From the NCBI GenBank assembly GCA_019925105.1, contig JAHGAU010000016.1, positions 372,001 to 436,000 on the forward strand: DNA of 64,000 nucleotides, given 5' to 3'. The translations under genes and the position numbers were made by a program. The notes below the pieces were generated by a model. It had not been told where the DNA came from and did no database searches. It was given only the letters and a program-made list of their open reading frames with translations. The first letter of the stretch is position 1, and each line of letters starts with the position of its first letter. Shown here piece by piece: positions 52,877 to 61,642 of this stretch. Origin of the DNA: Niebla homalea. Taxonomy: Eukaryota; Ascomycota; Lecanoromycetes; Lecanorales; Ramalinaceae.

Positions 52877-55198
52877 TCAATTCGCACTCACAAATCCTGC
52901 AGGCGCCTCTAGCGTCGGCCCGAATCTATCATCACTGATATGCCCTGTGCGGGCCTTTATGATTGTCTCATGCCATTCCGCTCCCTCTTTTTCCTGGAGT
53001 CTTAACGGCGTCGACGGCGGTATTGGGAGAAATCCGTCACTCGAGATTACAGATGAGTCAGGGGTAGGTGCTCTCCCATCCGTTGGCTTCAAGGCGGAAG
53101 GTTCACTTGATTCACGGATCGAGAAGACCTTGGGTGTCCCTGTAACATCGACTTGGCCACTGGGACGGAGAGCTTCAGTATCGGTTGAAGCCGAATGCTC
53201 CCCTTGCGCGGTGTCCTGGTCAGGCTCGGGCTGATGCATTGGCGTTGACGGAACCTGAGTTTGTAATGATGGCAGCTCTTCCGGCAGCAAAGTAGGTGGC
53301 GGATCAACAGCGGTTGACCGCGATTGTTCGTCAACTTGGAGTGAGGGTCGCCGTGGACTTTGAATCCGTGCTTCCTGAGAAGCAATCACAGCGCCTGATG
53401 ACTCCACACATACTTTAGAAGTCCGCTCAACCTGCTCGTAGAAAAGCATAAAAACACCGCTTTGCGAGAGAACATCCCCCTCAGTGACCTCCGTGACGTC
53501 TTCGTCACTGAGGCGCCACCACGGGTGTGACTTCTCGGAGGCAGTGTCGGAAGCGCTGTCGAGCTGGGGTCGATGAGGGGACCTTCTGTAGCAGATGTAA
53601 TGACCATTCTCGTGTCTGCCATAGTGTGTCACGACCGCACGCAACTGGTAGACCGGAGCAGAAGGTGGCGTTTCTTCATCATAAGAATCACTGAGCATGG
53701 ACACTGATGGATCAGTGTTCCATGTTTCCGCAATGTCTTCCCTTCCACTTACGGCTCGATAATCCCCAAGGCACCACGGGCTCAGTGAAAGAGTAATAGG
53801 GAACTTCACATTGGCATAATTCTTACTTTGCACTCCGCTGAGCTCACTGAAAACACTCCTGTTGACGTGCACGACTAAGGCCTTTGGACCTCGGGCAATT
53901 ACGGCTTGCCTCGACTTCGTCGTGCAGACGCGGTTTTTAGGTCCAATTTGGCACTTCTTGAGCTGACTATCGGAAAAGTCCTTGTCTTGTATGGATTGTC
54001 TGATCATGACTAGACGATCTTGGACAGAATGAAATAAAGCAGCTTTCTCCGGCGACGATTTTTCGTCGGTATCAACTCTGTCCGGGGGCTTCAAGCTTTC
54101 AAGGATTTGCATCATTTGGCTCTCCGCCTGCAACATGGTGCATTTGATGCATTCGACGCCATTGATAGGCTCGAGAGCGGTATAGTCATCCAGACAATCC
54201 CTGACATCAGAGAGCCAGCCGTTGCCCAGAGGTACCGTCAAGCAGTTGAATGGAACTAGGGACAACCCTTCGACGTAGCCACATTTTTGGCATCCAACCC
54301 TCTGGGCAAGAAGACCCTCCAATGGATTGTGGAATAGCATGGACCTCAGTTCTCCCGGCAGCTGGCTGATCTTCGAAGACCATTCAGTGTTCGCTGGTCT
54401 CGGGCTGCCTTCCACTATAGGTGTAGGCTGTTGAGACGATGATGGAGTCAATTTCGCTAGACTCTCAAGGCCAGGCGATTTCGATGGCTTTTGGGTCATG
54501 CGGCGAGTGCTTTTCTCCACTTCGTCCAAGACTTTGGAGAGGTATTCCTGGGCATCCTGCTGACTCCAGCTACTCATGTTCTTCAGTATCGCGGGTGTCC
54601 AGAAAGTCTTGCCGCATTCGCCTTGATCGTTCAGCTTGGCAATCAAGTCTCTCAAAGCCGCTCTCGTGGAGGTCTTTGCCACTTCGGGCTCGGGTGATGA
54701 TAGAAAAGCTGGCAGGGACTCCAGTGCTGCCAATCCTTGCAAAACACTGTTTTGATAGCAGGAATTGTCCCAATTTCCCAAGCCTGGAAGGGCTCTTGCT
54801 GGTGAGGCGCTTGTGAGGTCCTCAACTTCAGCACCTTTCGCTTTGGGGAGCCCCAAATCCATGAACCTTCGGTTCTCGAACCCTAACAGGCGCCTGACGG
54901 AGTTGCTTTTCGCGGCGTGATCTTGAGGATTGAATCTTGCAGCTTGGGCGCTTTCATCACCCGAGGGGCTCTGGTCGACTTCAAGGATGGTATTAAGCCG
55001 CGATGGTATGATGTACATTAAAATGTTCCAAAGAAGCTTCGCGGAAGGGAGGTTACTGTAGTCGAAGTGCTGCAAAAGGTGATATAATAGGACAAGGACA
55101 AGAACGATGTAAGCAGCAGCTGTGGAGTAAGGCGTGAGGGTTGGGTCATGGGTGACATGGAGAGCATCGTTGGAATAAGAGTTACCATCGCCAGACAT
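52877..55198 (-). CDS. ubp16: Membrane-anchored ubiquitin-specific protease (Ubp16/USP30-like)
   Basis: It is a single exon of 773 residues. One N-terminal membrane helix (about residues 26-44, AAAYIVLVLVLLYHLLQHF) precedes a USP catalytic domain. The Cys box is GLGNWDNSCYQNSVLQGLAA with Cys147. A CxxC zinc pair (CQKCGY and CIKC) lies in the fingers region. The His box VVTHYGRHENGHYICY is near residue 533 and is followed by WWRLSDEDVTEVTEGDVL. N-terminal anchoring matches yeast Ubp16 and animal USP30 on the mitochondrial outer membrane, so that location is likely but inferred. The last 180 residues are disordered. It is divergent from the Trs31 gene. Confidence 0.9.
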   Translation of the reverse strand: MSGDGNSYSNDALHVTHDPTLTPYSTAAAYIVLVLVLLYHLLQHFDYSNLPSAKLLWNILMYIIPSRLNTILEVDQSPSGDESAQAARFNPQDHAAKSNSVRRLLGFENRRFMDLGLPKAKGAEVEDLTSASPARALPGLGNWDNSCYQNSVLQGLAALESLPAFLSSPEPEVAKTSTRAALRDLIAKLNDQGECGKTFWTPAILKNMSSWSQQDAQEYLSKVLDEVEKSTRRMTQKPSKSPGLESLAKLTPSSSQQPTPIVEGSPRPANTEWSSKISQLPGELRSMLFHNPLEGLLAQRVGCQKCGYVEGLSLVPFNCLTVPLGNGWLSDVRDCLDDYTALEPINGVECIKCTMLQAESQMMQILESLKPPDRVDTDEKSSPEKAALFHSVQDRLVMIRQSIQDKDFSDSQLKKCQIGPKNRVCTTKSRQAVIARGPKALVVHVNRSVFSELSGVQSKNYANVKFPITLSLSPWCLGDYRAVSGREDIAETWNTDPSVSMLSDSYDEETPPSAPVYQLRAVVTHYGRHENGHYICYRRSPHRPQLDSASDTASEKSHPWWRLSDEDVTEVTEGDVLSQSGVFMLFYEQVERTSKVCVESSGAVIASQEARIQSPRRPSLQVDEQSRSTAVDPPPTLLPEELPSLQTQVPSTPMHQPEPDQDTAQGEHSASTDTEALRPSGQVDVTGTPKVFSIRESSEPSALKPTDGRAPTPDSSVISSDGFLPIPPSTPLRLQEKEGAEWHETIIKARTGHISDDRFGPTLEAPAGFVSAN

Positions 55199-55585
55199 GA
55201 TCTATTGACTGGAACCTAGACGATATATTCATGACCCGGCTGGCTGCTCAAAGATGCTTTCGGAAGGCTCCGTCAGAAAACACGGCATACCTGATGGTAA
55301 GACACGATGAGATGTAACATGGCGACAAGGAAAAGATGTAGAGACTTTACTTGTAGCAGAACAGAGTGGAGAGGTTGTGTGGAAGGTAAGAAGTATCATA
55401 TAGCGGACAATGACGTTTCTAGGAAAGCGGCATCCCATCCTTCAATTGCGGGCAGCGGCGCTTCTGATTGGCCCTGTGTTCTTTCTACTCCTTCAACCTC
55501 CGACCTTCCCCCCCCAGTACATTTCGAGTGAAGAAGATTTGCACTTGAAGCTTTCTACCTTGCAATCCTGACTACACACAGTGGC
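55199..55585. promoter_or_regulatory. Divergent promoter of ubp16 and trs31
   Basis: There are 387 bp between start codons. I see no gene, repeat or distinctive motif. Confidence 0.35.
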
Positions 55586-56429
55586 ATGGCATCCGCTCTC
55601 CCCCTCAATACCGGTTCCCAACCTCTTCCTCCTCCCCAGCGACCTACTCCTCAATCTTCCAGACTTACTCCCCAACCACAACAGCACAGCGGCGGCCTTC
55701 GGGTCCCCTCGAATCGCAAGACAATCTACGACCGGAATGTCAATCGCACACGCACTGCTGAGCTGAGCCGTGCTTCCTTCGCCTACCTCTTCGGCGAAAT
55801 GGTCTCCTACGCACAGAAGCGGGTTACAGGCATTCAAGATTTGGAACGGAGGTTGAATGAGCAAGGCTATCCCATCGGATTGCGCTTGACGCCTTTGTGT
55901 ATGTATCATCTGTCTCCATGGGAAGACCTTCACCCCAAAAGTGATCAAGAAAAGAATGCTGATGGGCCTTCCAGTACTCCACCGCCTATCCACACCTACT
56001 GCTCCCCAACCACGACCCACGCGGATCCTCCCCCTCCTCCAATTCATAGCCAATCCGCTCTGGCGTCACCTCTTCGCCCGGCCAGCAGATGCTATAGAGT
56101 CCTCCGCCACCAACCCCAAGGAATACATGATCACTGACAATGAGCCGCTCGTCAACCAGTACATCAGCGTACCAAAGGAGATGAGTCAATTGAATTGTGC
56201 CGCATTTGTCGCAGGTGTCATTGAGGGCGTCGTATGTGGTGTATTAGGAGGTCAGGGGGTCGGTCTGGCTGCGCAACTGTACGGTGGGGAGAACCCGGAT
56301 CAGCCCAGAGATCCGCCAGCAGTCGTCAGTGCCCATAATGCTGGGGAGGAAGGAGGCATGTGGCCGGGCAAGACGGTGTTCCTCATCAAGTTTTCCGACG
56401 ACGTCTTGAAGCGGGAAAGCAATAAATGA
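55586..56429 (+). CDS. trs31: TRAPP complex subunit Trs31 / TRAPPC5 (two exons)
   Basis: This is a core subunit of the TRAPP tethering complexes, which activate the Rab GTPase Ypt1 at the Golgi. Exon 1 from 55586 encodes a Pro/Gln-rich leader and the conserved block TIYDRNVNRTRTAELSRASF, AYLFGEMVSYAQKRVTGIQD and LNEQGYPIGLRL. Exon 2 gives TRILPLLQFIANPLWRHLF, YISVPKEMSQLNCAAFVAGV and WPGKTVFLIKFSDDV. The intron position is uncertain. Donor 55899 with acceptor 55941 (43 nt) gives 266 residues, while 55897-55954 (58 nt) or 55903-55954 (52 nt) also keep frame. A Gly-rich insertion (GGQGVGLAAQLYGGENPDQP) after the CAAFVAG block is larger than I expect for the family. Confidence 0.9.
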
Positions 56430-56547
56430 ACGGTTCCATAGCATGCGAGACCAATGATTTGACAGCGTGGAGTTTGGGGTATCATCTTTTATTACTGTAT
56501 AGAGTCATGCTCGGAGCGCTCAGAGCGTTAAGAATGTTGGGTGAAAC

Positions 56548-58041
56548 CTAGTATGCTTCCACTCGCTGTCGTTTGTCAGATTCATAGCGATCGTGTCGGG
56601 ATCGACTGCGTTTCCGTCTGAGGGCTTCATCCCCATACCGCTGCCGCCGATGTGATGGAGACCTCGAGTAAGAAGATGATCGGTCACACTCCTGACGACC
56701 GGGTGATCTGGAATACGATCGCGGCCTTCTCCTTGGGGGTGACTGAGTACGAGAGTATGAGCGCCTTCGGTTGGGAGACCGTTTTCGGTCTTCCTGCCTT
56801 CCCCCCGCTCCAGGCTGATAGCGGTCGGCTCCCGGTGTTCGTTGAGCACTCGGCCCTGTAGGAGCTCCATCCGGCACTCTTGTCCTCTCCCCAATCGGTG
56901 CTGCGTTGGCACCGCTTCTTTCTCGTCCACCGTTTCTGTCCGGCATGAATCTCTCGTCCACGCCATCTCTCTTCGGTCCTCTTCCTGCTTCTTGGCCCCA
57001 TCTGCCAGTGTCTTCCGACTTCAAATCCTTGTACTTGGTTCTTCCCTTTCTACCCAGCTTGGTCATATCTCGGATCTGCATGTATTGGGGTAAGAGCTCC
57101 CGATTTGTCACGTCATCCGCAATTCTTGAGCCCATGAGGTCGCGGTTGGCAAGGCCTTCTGCTGCAGCGTCATCCTGAAAGAACGCGCCTTTATGAAAAT
57201 ACTTCTGCATGTAGGACATTTTGCCTCTGCCCTCTCGCTCCTCTTTCTGAGCCTCGAGAAACTCCTTGTCTTCGGCGTCCCTTTCTTCGATCGTGAGATT
57301 GCGGCGCCGCTCAATCTCCTCTCGCTCCTTTTCAGCAAGCTCAATGGCTTCACGCTCCCTTTTCACCCGCCTCAACTCCCGTAGCTTCCAGGCGGCACGC
57401 TCAGTCTCCGGATCAAGACCATCTCTGTCGTCTACTTGCTCAACCTCCTGGATTTCGTCGTCATCCCAGTCCTTCTTACCAGCTGCTCGAGCTGCAGCAT
57501 CTTTCTCCAATTGCTCTTGTATCATTGAGTCTGCCTTCTCTTTCCGGCGAGCCTCTTCCTCGGCCCACAAGTCATCCTCGGTTTTGGTTTCGGCCAGATG
57601 CGACGCCTCCTTCCTTAGATCCTTCTTGATGAACGTCGGTCTGATCAGCTTTGGTGCGGGCTCATCCTCACTGCTACTCTCTTCTTCCTCAGACTCCTCC
57701 GATCCCTCCGAACCGGAGTCGCTCTTCTTCTCCTCTTCACTTTCCTCTGTTACAAACCCCTCGTCTTCCACCGCTTTTGCTAGTCGCTCGGCTTGGATCT
57801 TGGCTTCCTCTTCCCGTGCAGCCTGATTCTTGGCGTTGTTCAGATCGACCTTCTGAAGGTTGGCGGCGACCTTTCTGGCATCTGAAGGGAATGAAGTTGC
57901 CTTTGGAGGGGGCTGAGCAACTTTCTCCTGCTCTTCGTCTGATTCATCTTCCTCGTCTGATGAGGCATCCTCTGGGATTGCTTTACCGGGCCGATAGCGC
58001 GCAGGTTTCAGGGGATTGGCGGTCATGCGCTTGGATGTCAT
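56548..58041 (-). CDS. MFAP1-type spliceosomal protein
   Basis: It is a single exon of 497 residues. The N-terminal half is acidic with SDEEDESDEEQEK and SSSEDEPAPK blocks. The diagnostic C-terminal domain of MFAP1 follows: IEERDAEDKEFLEAQKEERE, KMSYMQKYFHKGAFFQDD and DVTNRELLPQYMQIRDMTKL, then GRKGRTKYKDLKSEDTGRWG. In animals, worms and fission yeast this protein joins the U4/U6.U5 tri-snRNP and B complex. An extra 110-residue tail is Arg/Ser-rich (RRRSYSRTQSPPRRRPRSYS), SR-protein-like, and probably phosphorylated. The second ATG (MTANPLK) is an alternative start five codons on. Confidence 0.92.
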   Translation of the reverse strand: MTSKRMTANPLKPARYRPGKAIPEDASSDEEDESDEEQEKVAQPPPKATSFPSDARKVAANLQKVDLNNAKNQAAREEEAKIQAERLAKAVEDEGFVTEESEEEKKSDSGSEGSEESEEEESSSEDEPAPKLIRPTFIKKDLRKEASHLAETKTEDDLWAEEEARRKEKADSMIQEQLEKDAAARAAGKKDWDDDEIQEVEQVDDRDGLDPETERAAWKLRELRRVKREREAIELAEKEREEIERRRNLTIEERDAEDKEFLEAQKEEREGRGKMSYMQKYFHKGAFFQDDAAAEGLANRDLMGSRIADDVTNRELLPQYMQIRDMTKLGRKGRTKYKDLKSEDTGRWGQEAGRGPKRDGVDERFMPDRNGGRERSGANAAPIGERTRVPDGAPTGPSAQRTPGADRYQPGAGGRQEDRKRSPNRRRSYSRTQSPPRRRPRSYSRSPGRQECDRSSSYSRSPSHRRQRYGDEALRRKRSRSRHDRYESDKRQRVEAY

Positions 58042-59277
58042 AATGTGGACTGATGCAAGCTCAGAGCGCCGTCAGGCTGTGAGGGGAGACTGCCTAGACT
58101 GAAGGAATCTTTGCGATCGGAGATGCAAATAGTGAGCCTTGTATGATTGCAGCCAATGCCCAGTTCAGAGCCAGAGTACAGAGAACAAGCACGTTTCGTC
58201 TGAACTTTGACGAGACAAGTCTAGTAAAGTTCATCTTTGGCTGATATTGAGGGGGCTTCGGGAAATTGTCGGAACGTCGGAATCTCCCGCTTAACCAGGA
58301 AATGACAGTTCTATTCGCTGCAGTGTGGGAACAATGCTCGTTGAGATGTTCCAGTAAAACGTGGAGTGTGAAAGAGTTGATGCCATGGAGATGATGGGTA
58401 AGCCGGTCCTCTGTAGGACCTTGAGATCTCCTTCGTGACTGCAATTGGCTTCATTGGGGAGCATGCTGCAGGGGCTACCAAAGGCAAATGCCCAATGCAG
58501 GCGCCACCAAGCCCCATTGCTGAAACACAGATCATACCTACCCATCACTTACAAATACCTTGCTGTGGATTGATACCTTACAACAGCAGTTGATGAGTAG
58601 GAATGGTCTTCCCCCGATCAAAGCAGATGTGTTTGAGTAGCACAACTGAGAACAAGTTCCAAGGTACTCGCTTTTTCAGCCCTACCAAAAGATCACCACA
58701 GCTACCCGGCAGAAGTATCTCCTATATATTCCCGGCTACCGCCCGCCCCAAATTCTGCTTCTTCATACTTACCTTGTTGGAAAGAACCTGGCTCAAAATT
58801 CGGGTTCTTTATGCCTTGAGCCCTGCATTGCACAGCGCGGCGGCAAAGGGCATTGAATTACTTTCGGGTACTTCATCGGCGAAATTTTTGATGGTCAACC
58901 CTGCCTCAGGGATGCTTTTCATCATCCTTCATACCTGGAGTATGGAGCTGGAGAAGAGTTGTGCATCTGATAGTCAATACAACAAAGCGCGAAGTGATGC
59001 ATAGCGTCATGTTCCATCATTCAAGATGATAGGAAGAATTGGTAGATGGATCTGGATAAAATGTAGCTGTACTTGCCGTGCATTGCCTATCATATATGCT
59101 GGTGGAACTCCATACGAGTCCCCGTAAATTGTATCACCTAAGCACTCCAGGCCTCGCCAGTATTTTCGCACACTTGGAGCCAATGTCCAGGTGTCCGCTG
59201 TAGTCATTCGTATTTCATCATGAAATGAGAAGGACCAATTATCTCACAAATTCCGTAATGCAAGGAATGTCACTATC
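58042..59277. promoter_or_regulatory. Long gene-free divergent region between the MFAP1 and alb1 genes
   Basis: There are 1.24 kb between start codons. A hydrophobic frame of 46 codons (minus strand 58094-58234) and several short frames are present but lack support. No repeat was seen. Confidence 0.35.
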
Positions 59278-59899
59278 ATGGCGAAGACACCTAGACTGAA
59301 GAATGCCTCAAAGCGTACGTTCCGCCAACTCACCGTGCCTGCATACGGCTTCTTGCACTGCAGCTCGATCTTACTAAATTCGTCCAGCAACCCCCAACTC
59401 ACGCGCAGCTCGCAAACTCGCAGCTGCCGACCCACTCGTTTCTCAATCTCCTCCTCAATCATCCAAAGACCCCCCCATCCCTTTCCTCGCTCCTTCGCAA
59501 CATGCCGGCATCTCGAAGAAGAAGAAGAAGAAGCAGAAGCCTTTGAAGCGTAGGCAACGAGTACGTCTCGAGCTAGGTAAAGAGAAAGCAGAGAATGTAC
59601 AGGGCAGGACAGAAGCCAAGATGATAGGGAGTAAAGGCAGAGGTGAAAGGAGGAAGGCGAGGAGGGCCGATTGGGAGGACATTGATGAGAAGATCGGCAG
59701 GGAGGTGGGATCAGCAGAGAGGAAAGGGAAGGGGAAGAAGCAAGTCATAGAGGGTCAAGAAGTAGGGAGTAATACGGACAGTGCTGCCGTCGCAGCGGCT
59801 TCGAAGGATCTAGCGCTCGATAAGACCATACAGGGTCTGGATGTGAGCGATAGAGAAGATCCATCGACGGCGCTGGAGTTAGATGAGGAAGTTTCATGA
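59278..59899 (+). CDS. alb1: Pre-60S shuttling factor Alb1 (two exons)
   Basis: Alb1 travels with Arx1 on late pre-60S particles from nucleus to cytoplasm. Exon 1 (59278-59314) encodes MAKTPRLKNASK. A 73-nt intron with a clear TTACTAAAT branch site ends at 59387, and exon 2 (59388-59899) follows, 182 residues in all. The join gives PTPNSRAARKLAAADP, then SKKKKKKQKPLKRRQRVRLE, EKAENVQGRTEAKMIGSKG and ADWEDIDEKIG, the pattern of small basic Alb1 proteins. A nearer CAG acceptor at 59370-59372 leads to a stop within four codons, which supports the later one. It converges on NAD kinase with 108 bp between stops. Confidence 0.82.
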
Positions 59900-60007
59900 T
59901 GATGGATGACTATGTGCTATGACTCTTGATACCCAACGAGAAGTGACTGTTCAAGGGCATGATCTGCAAAGGAGCCCTGGGAGGCAAGTCATCAATGTCT
60001 ATTCCAT

Positions 60008-61642
60008 TCATGTTTCCTTAAAGGCCTTTTGCTTCGTTCTTGAGTTCCAATTCAAGGTCCTGCTAATGCTACTCACCCAGTCCTCGCTTCGCCTCCCCTG
60101 CTGCATGACATTGGCAAAAGGATATCTGCTCGCGCTGATTGTCACATAGTCACCCGGGCGCAACTCTACCCTTTCCCGACCGTCAAAGCTGGCCCAGCTA
60201 CTGGTCCTACTATCATACGGTACCCCTACTCGTAATATGATGGTGTCCGGAAGGATGATGGGGCGAAAGGACAGAGTGTGGGCGCAGATGGCAGTGACAA
60301 GGATCACAGGATTCTCAGGGTGGCAGAGAGATCCACCAGCAGCAAGATTGTACGCTGTAGATCCTGTGGGCGTAGCGACGCAGACCCCATCAGCTTGGAC
60401 CGTTGTAAAATGTTCATCGTCTCCAAATATCTCGATGGCGGACATTGCTGTTGGACAGAAGTCAGCCCGAGGGGCTGCCGCCTTGGAATTTGGTACAAAC
60501 TTGGATTCGGTCCTCGATCGACAACAATATCATTCAATATTTCGTAGGACCGAGGCTCTGGCTTGTGCGTATAGTCATTCTCCGCCTCATCTCCAACCAG
60601 CTGTTCTACAAGATCTGGACATTCCTCTCCCTTGTGCTGCGTCCTCATTACTGTGCCTTCAAAACGCAATCGCAAGCTCACAGTGACGCCTTCGGCGAAC
60701 GCTGTGGTCAAAGTATCTCGGAAACCTTCGTAGTCGAATTTGGTCAGGAAACCTAGAGAGCCTAGTGAGAAGGCCAGAACGGGGGGGACAATGCGTTGGA
60801 ATAACCAGCTGGCGTAGAGGAGAGTGCCATCGCCGCCGAGGGTGATCACAAAATCAAAAGTATGCGGGTGTTTTGCAGCAAGCTCATTTGTCCAATATTT
60901 CAATCTGCCCTCCCTTGAGCGATCCGCGGCCAGCATTCCGAGGCCATCAAACCTGGGACTCGTCTCCAAGGTATCTTCCACGTAGACAATGTAGGGCGTT
61001 TCCCTCTCCTTTGACAATAGCCACTCCACCAGTTCTCTTGTATATCTGATCAAGGTCACATCATGGGCCTTGGTCAAGACAAAGACCGTTTTAACTTTGA
61101 GCTTCAACCTCACACTGCCTAATTTCTTAGACAGCTCTCGCACGCCCCAAGCCATGTCCGAGAGCTGGCTCTTGGTGAGGAGCCTCGAATGCGTTGCAAC
61201 AGCATTGACATTTTCCGAGCCTTTGTCTGCTTTCGAATCTACATTGGTGACTCCAGGGTGACCGGGTCCTGCGTGGCGCGACTTGGGTTGTCTTTCGAGT
61301 AAAGAGTGTACAAAGCACGTAGTATTTTGGGCGGATGGTGCTCTTTCGGAATTGCCATCCGCAGTGGGGACAAGAGAGGCACGCCGCCTATGCACATTGT
61401 TCTCGTCAAAGACCACCTACTTGGTCGTCTCAGTGAGGCATTCGATATCTTGCATCGATAGGCAAACCTCAAGAGCATGTTGATATTCGGATTCGCTGGC
61501 ACTTGACTCCCCATTGATCTTGCCAAGGTCAGCGCTTCAATGACTCGCGATCTTATACCACTGGGATTACATCTTCTTTCTCATGTCTCATCTCGGAACT
61601 CAAGATGTCAGGCATCTCAATCTGTGACGCTTCTGTGGACAT
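60008..61642 (-). CDS. utr1: NAD kinase, Utr1-type (at least three introns)
   Basis: It phosphorylates NAD to NADP in the cytosol. The modelled exons are 61571-61642, 61468-61518, 60501-61416 and 60008-60447, 492 residues. Exon 1 gives MSTEASQIEMPDILSSEMRH. The catalytic domain has the ATP-grasping ITLGGDGTLLYASWLF, FSLGSLGFLTKFDYEGF, DRGPNPTMSAIEIF (rebuilt across the 53-nt intron) and ADGVCVATPTGSTAYNLAAG. The N-terminal CFVHSLLER block is also typical. The model around 61343-61467 is unsure: an in-frame TAG at 61417-61419 must be removed by an intron, and two alternatives fit. Either GTTTGC at 61467 to 61417 (51 nt) or GTAGGT at 61420 to 61343 (78 nt). Confidence 0.88.

Noticed and set aside
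58094..58234. 46-codon hydrophobic frame (starts MNFTRLVSSKFRRN) in the MFAP1 upstream region
   Set aside because: It has one plausible TM helix but no homology, splice support or conserved context. A frame of this length is expected by chance.
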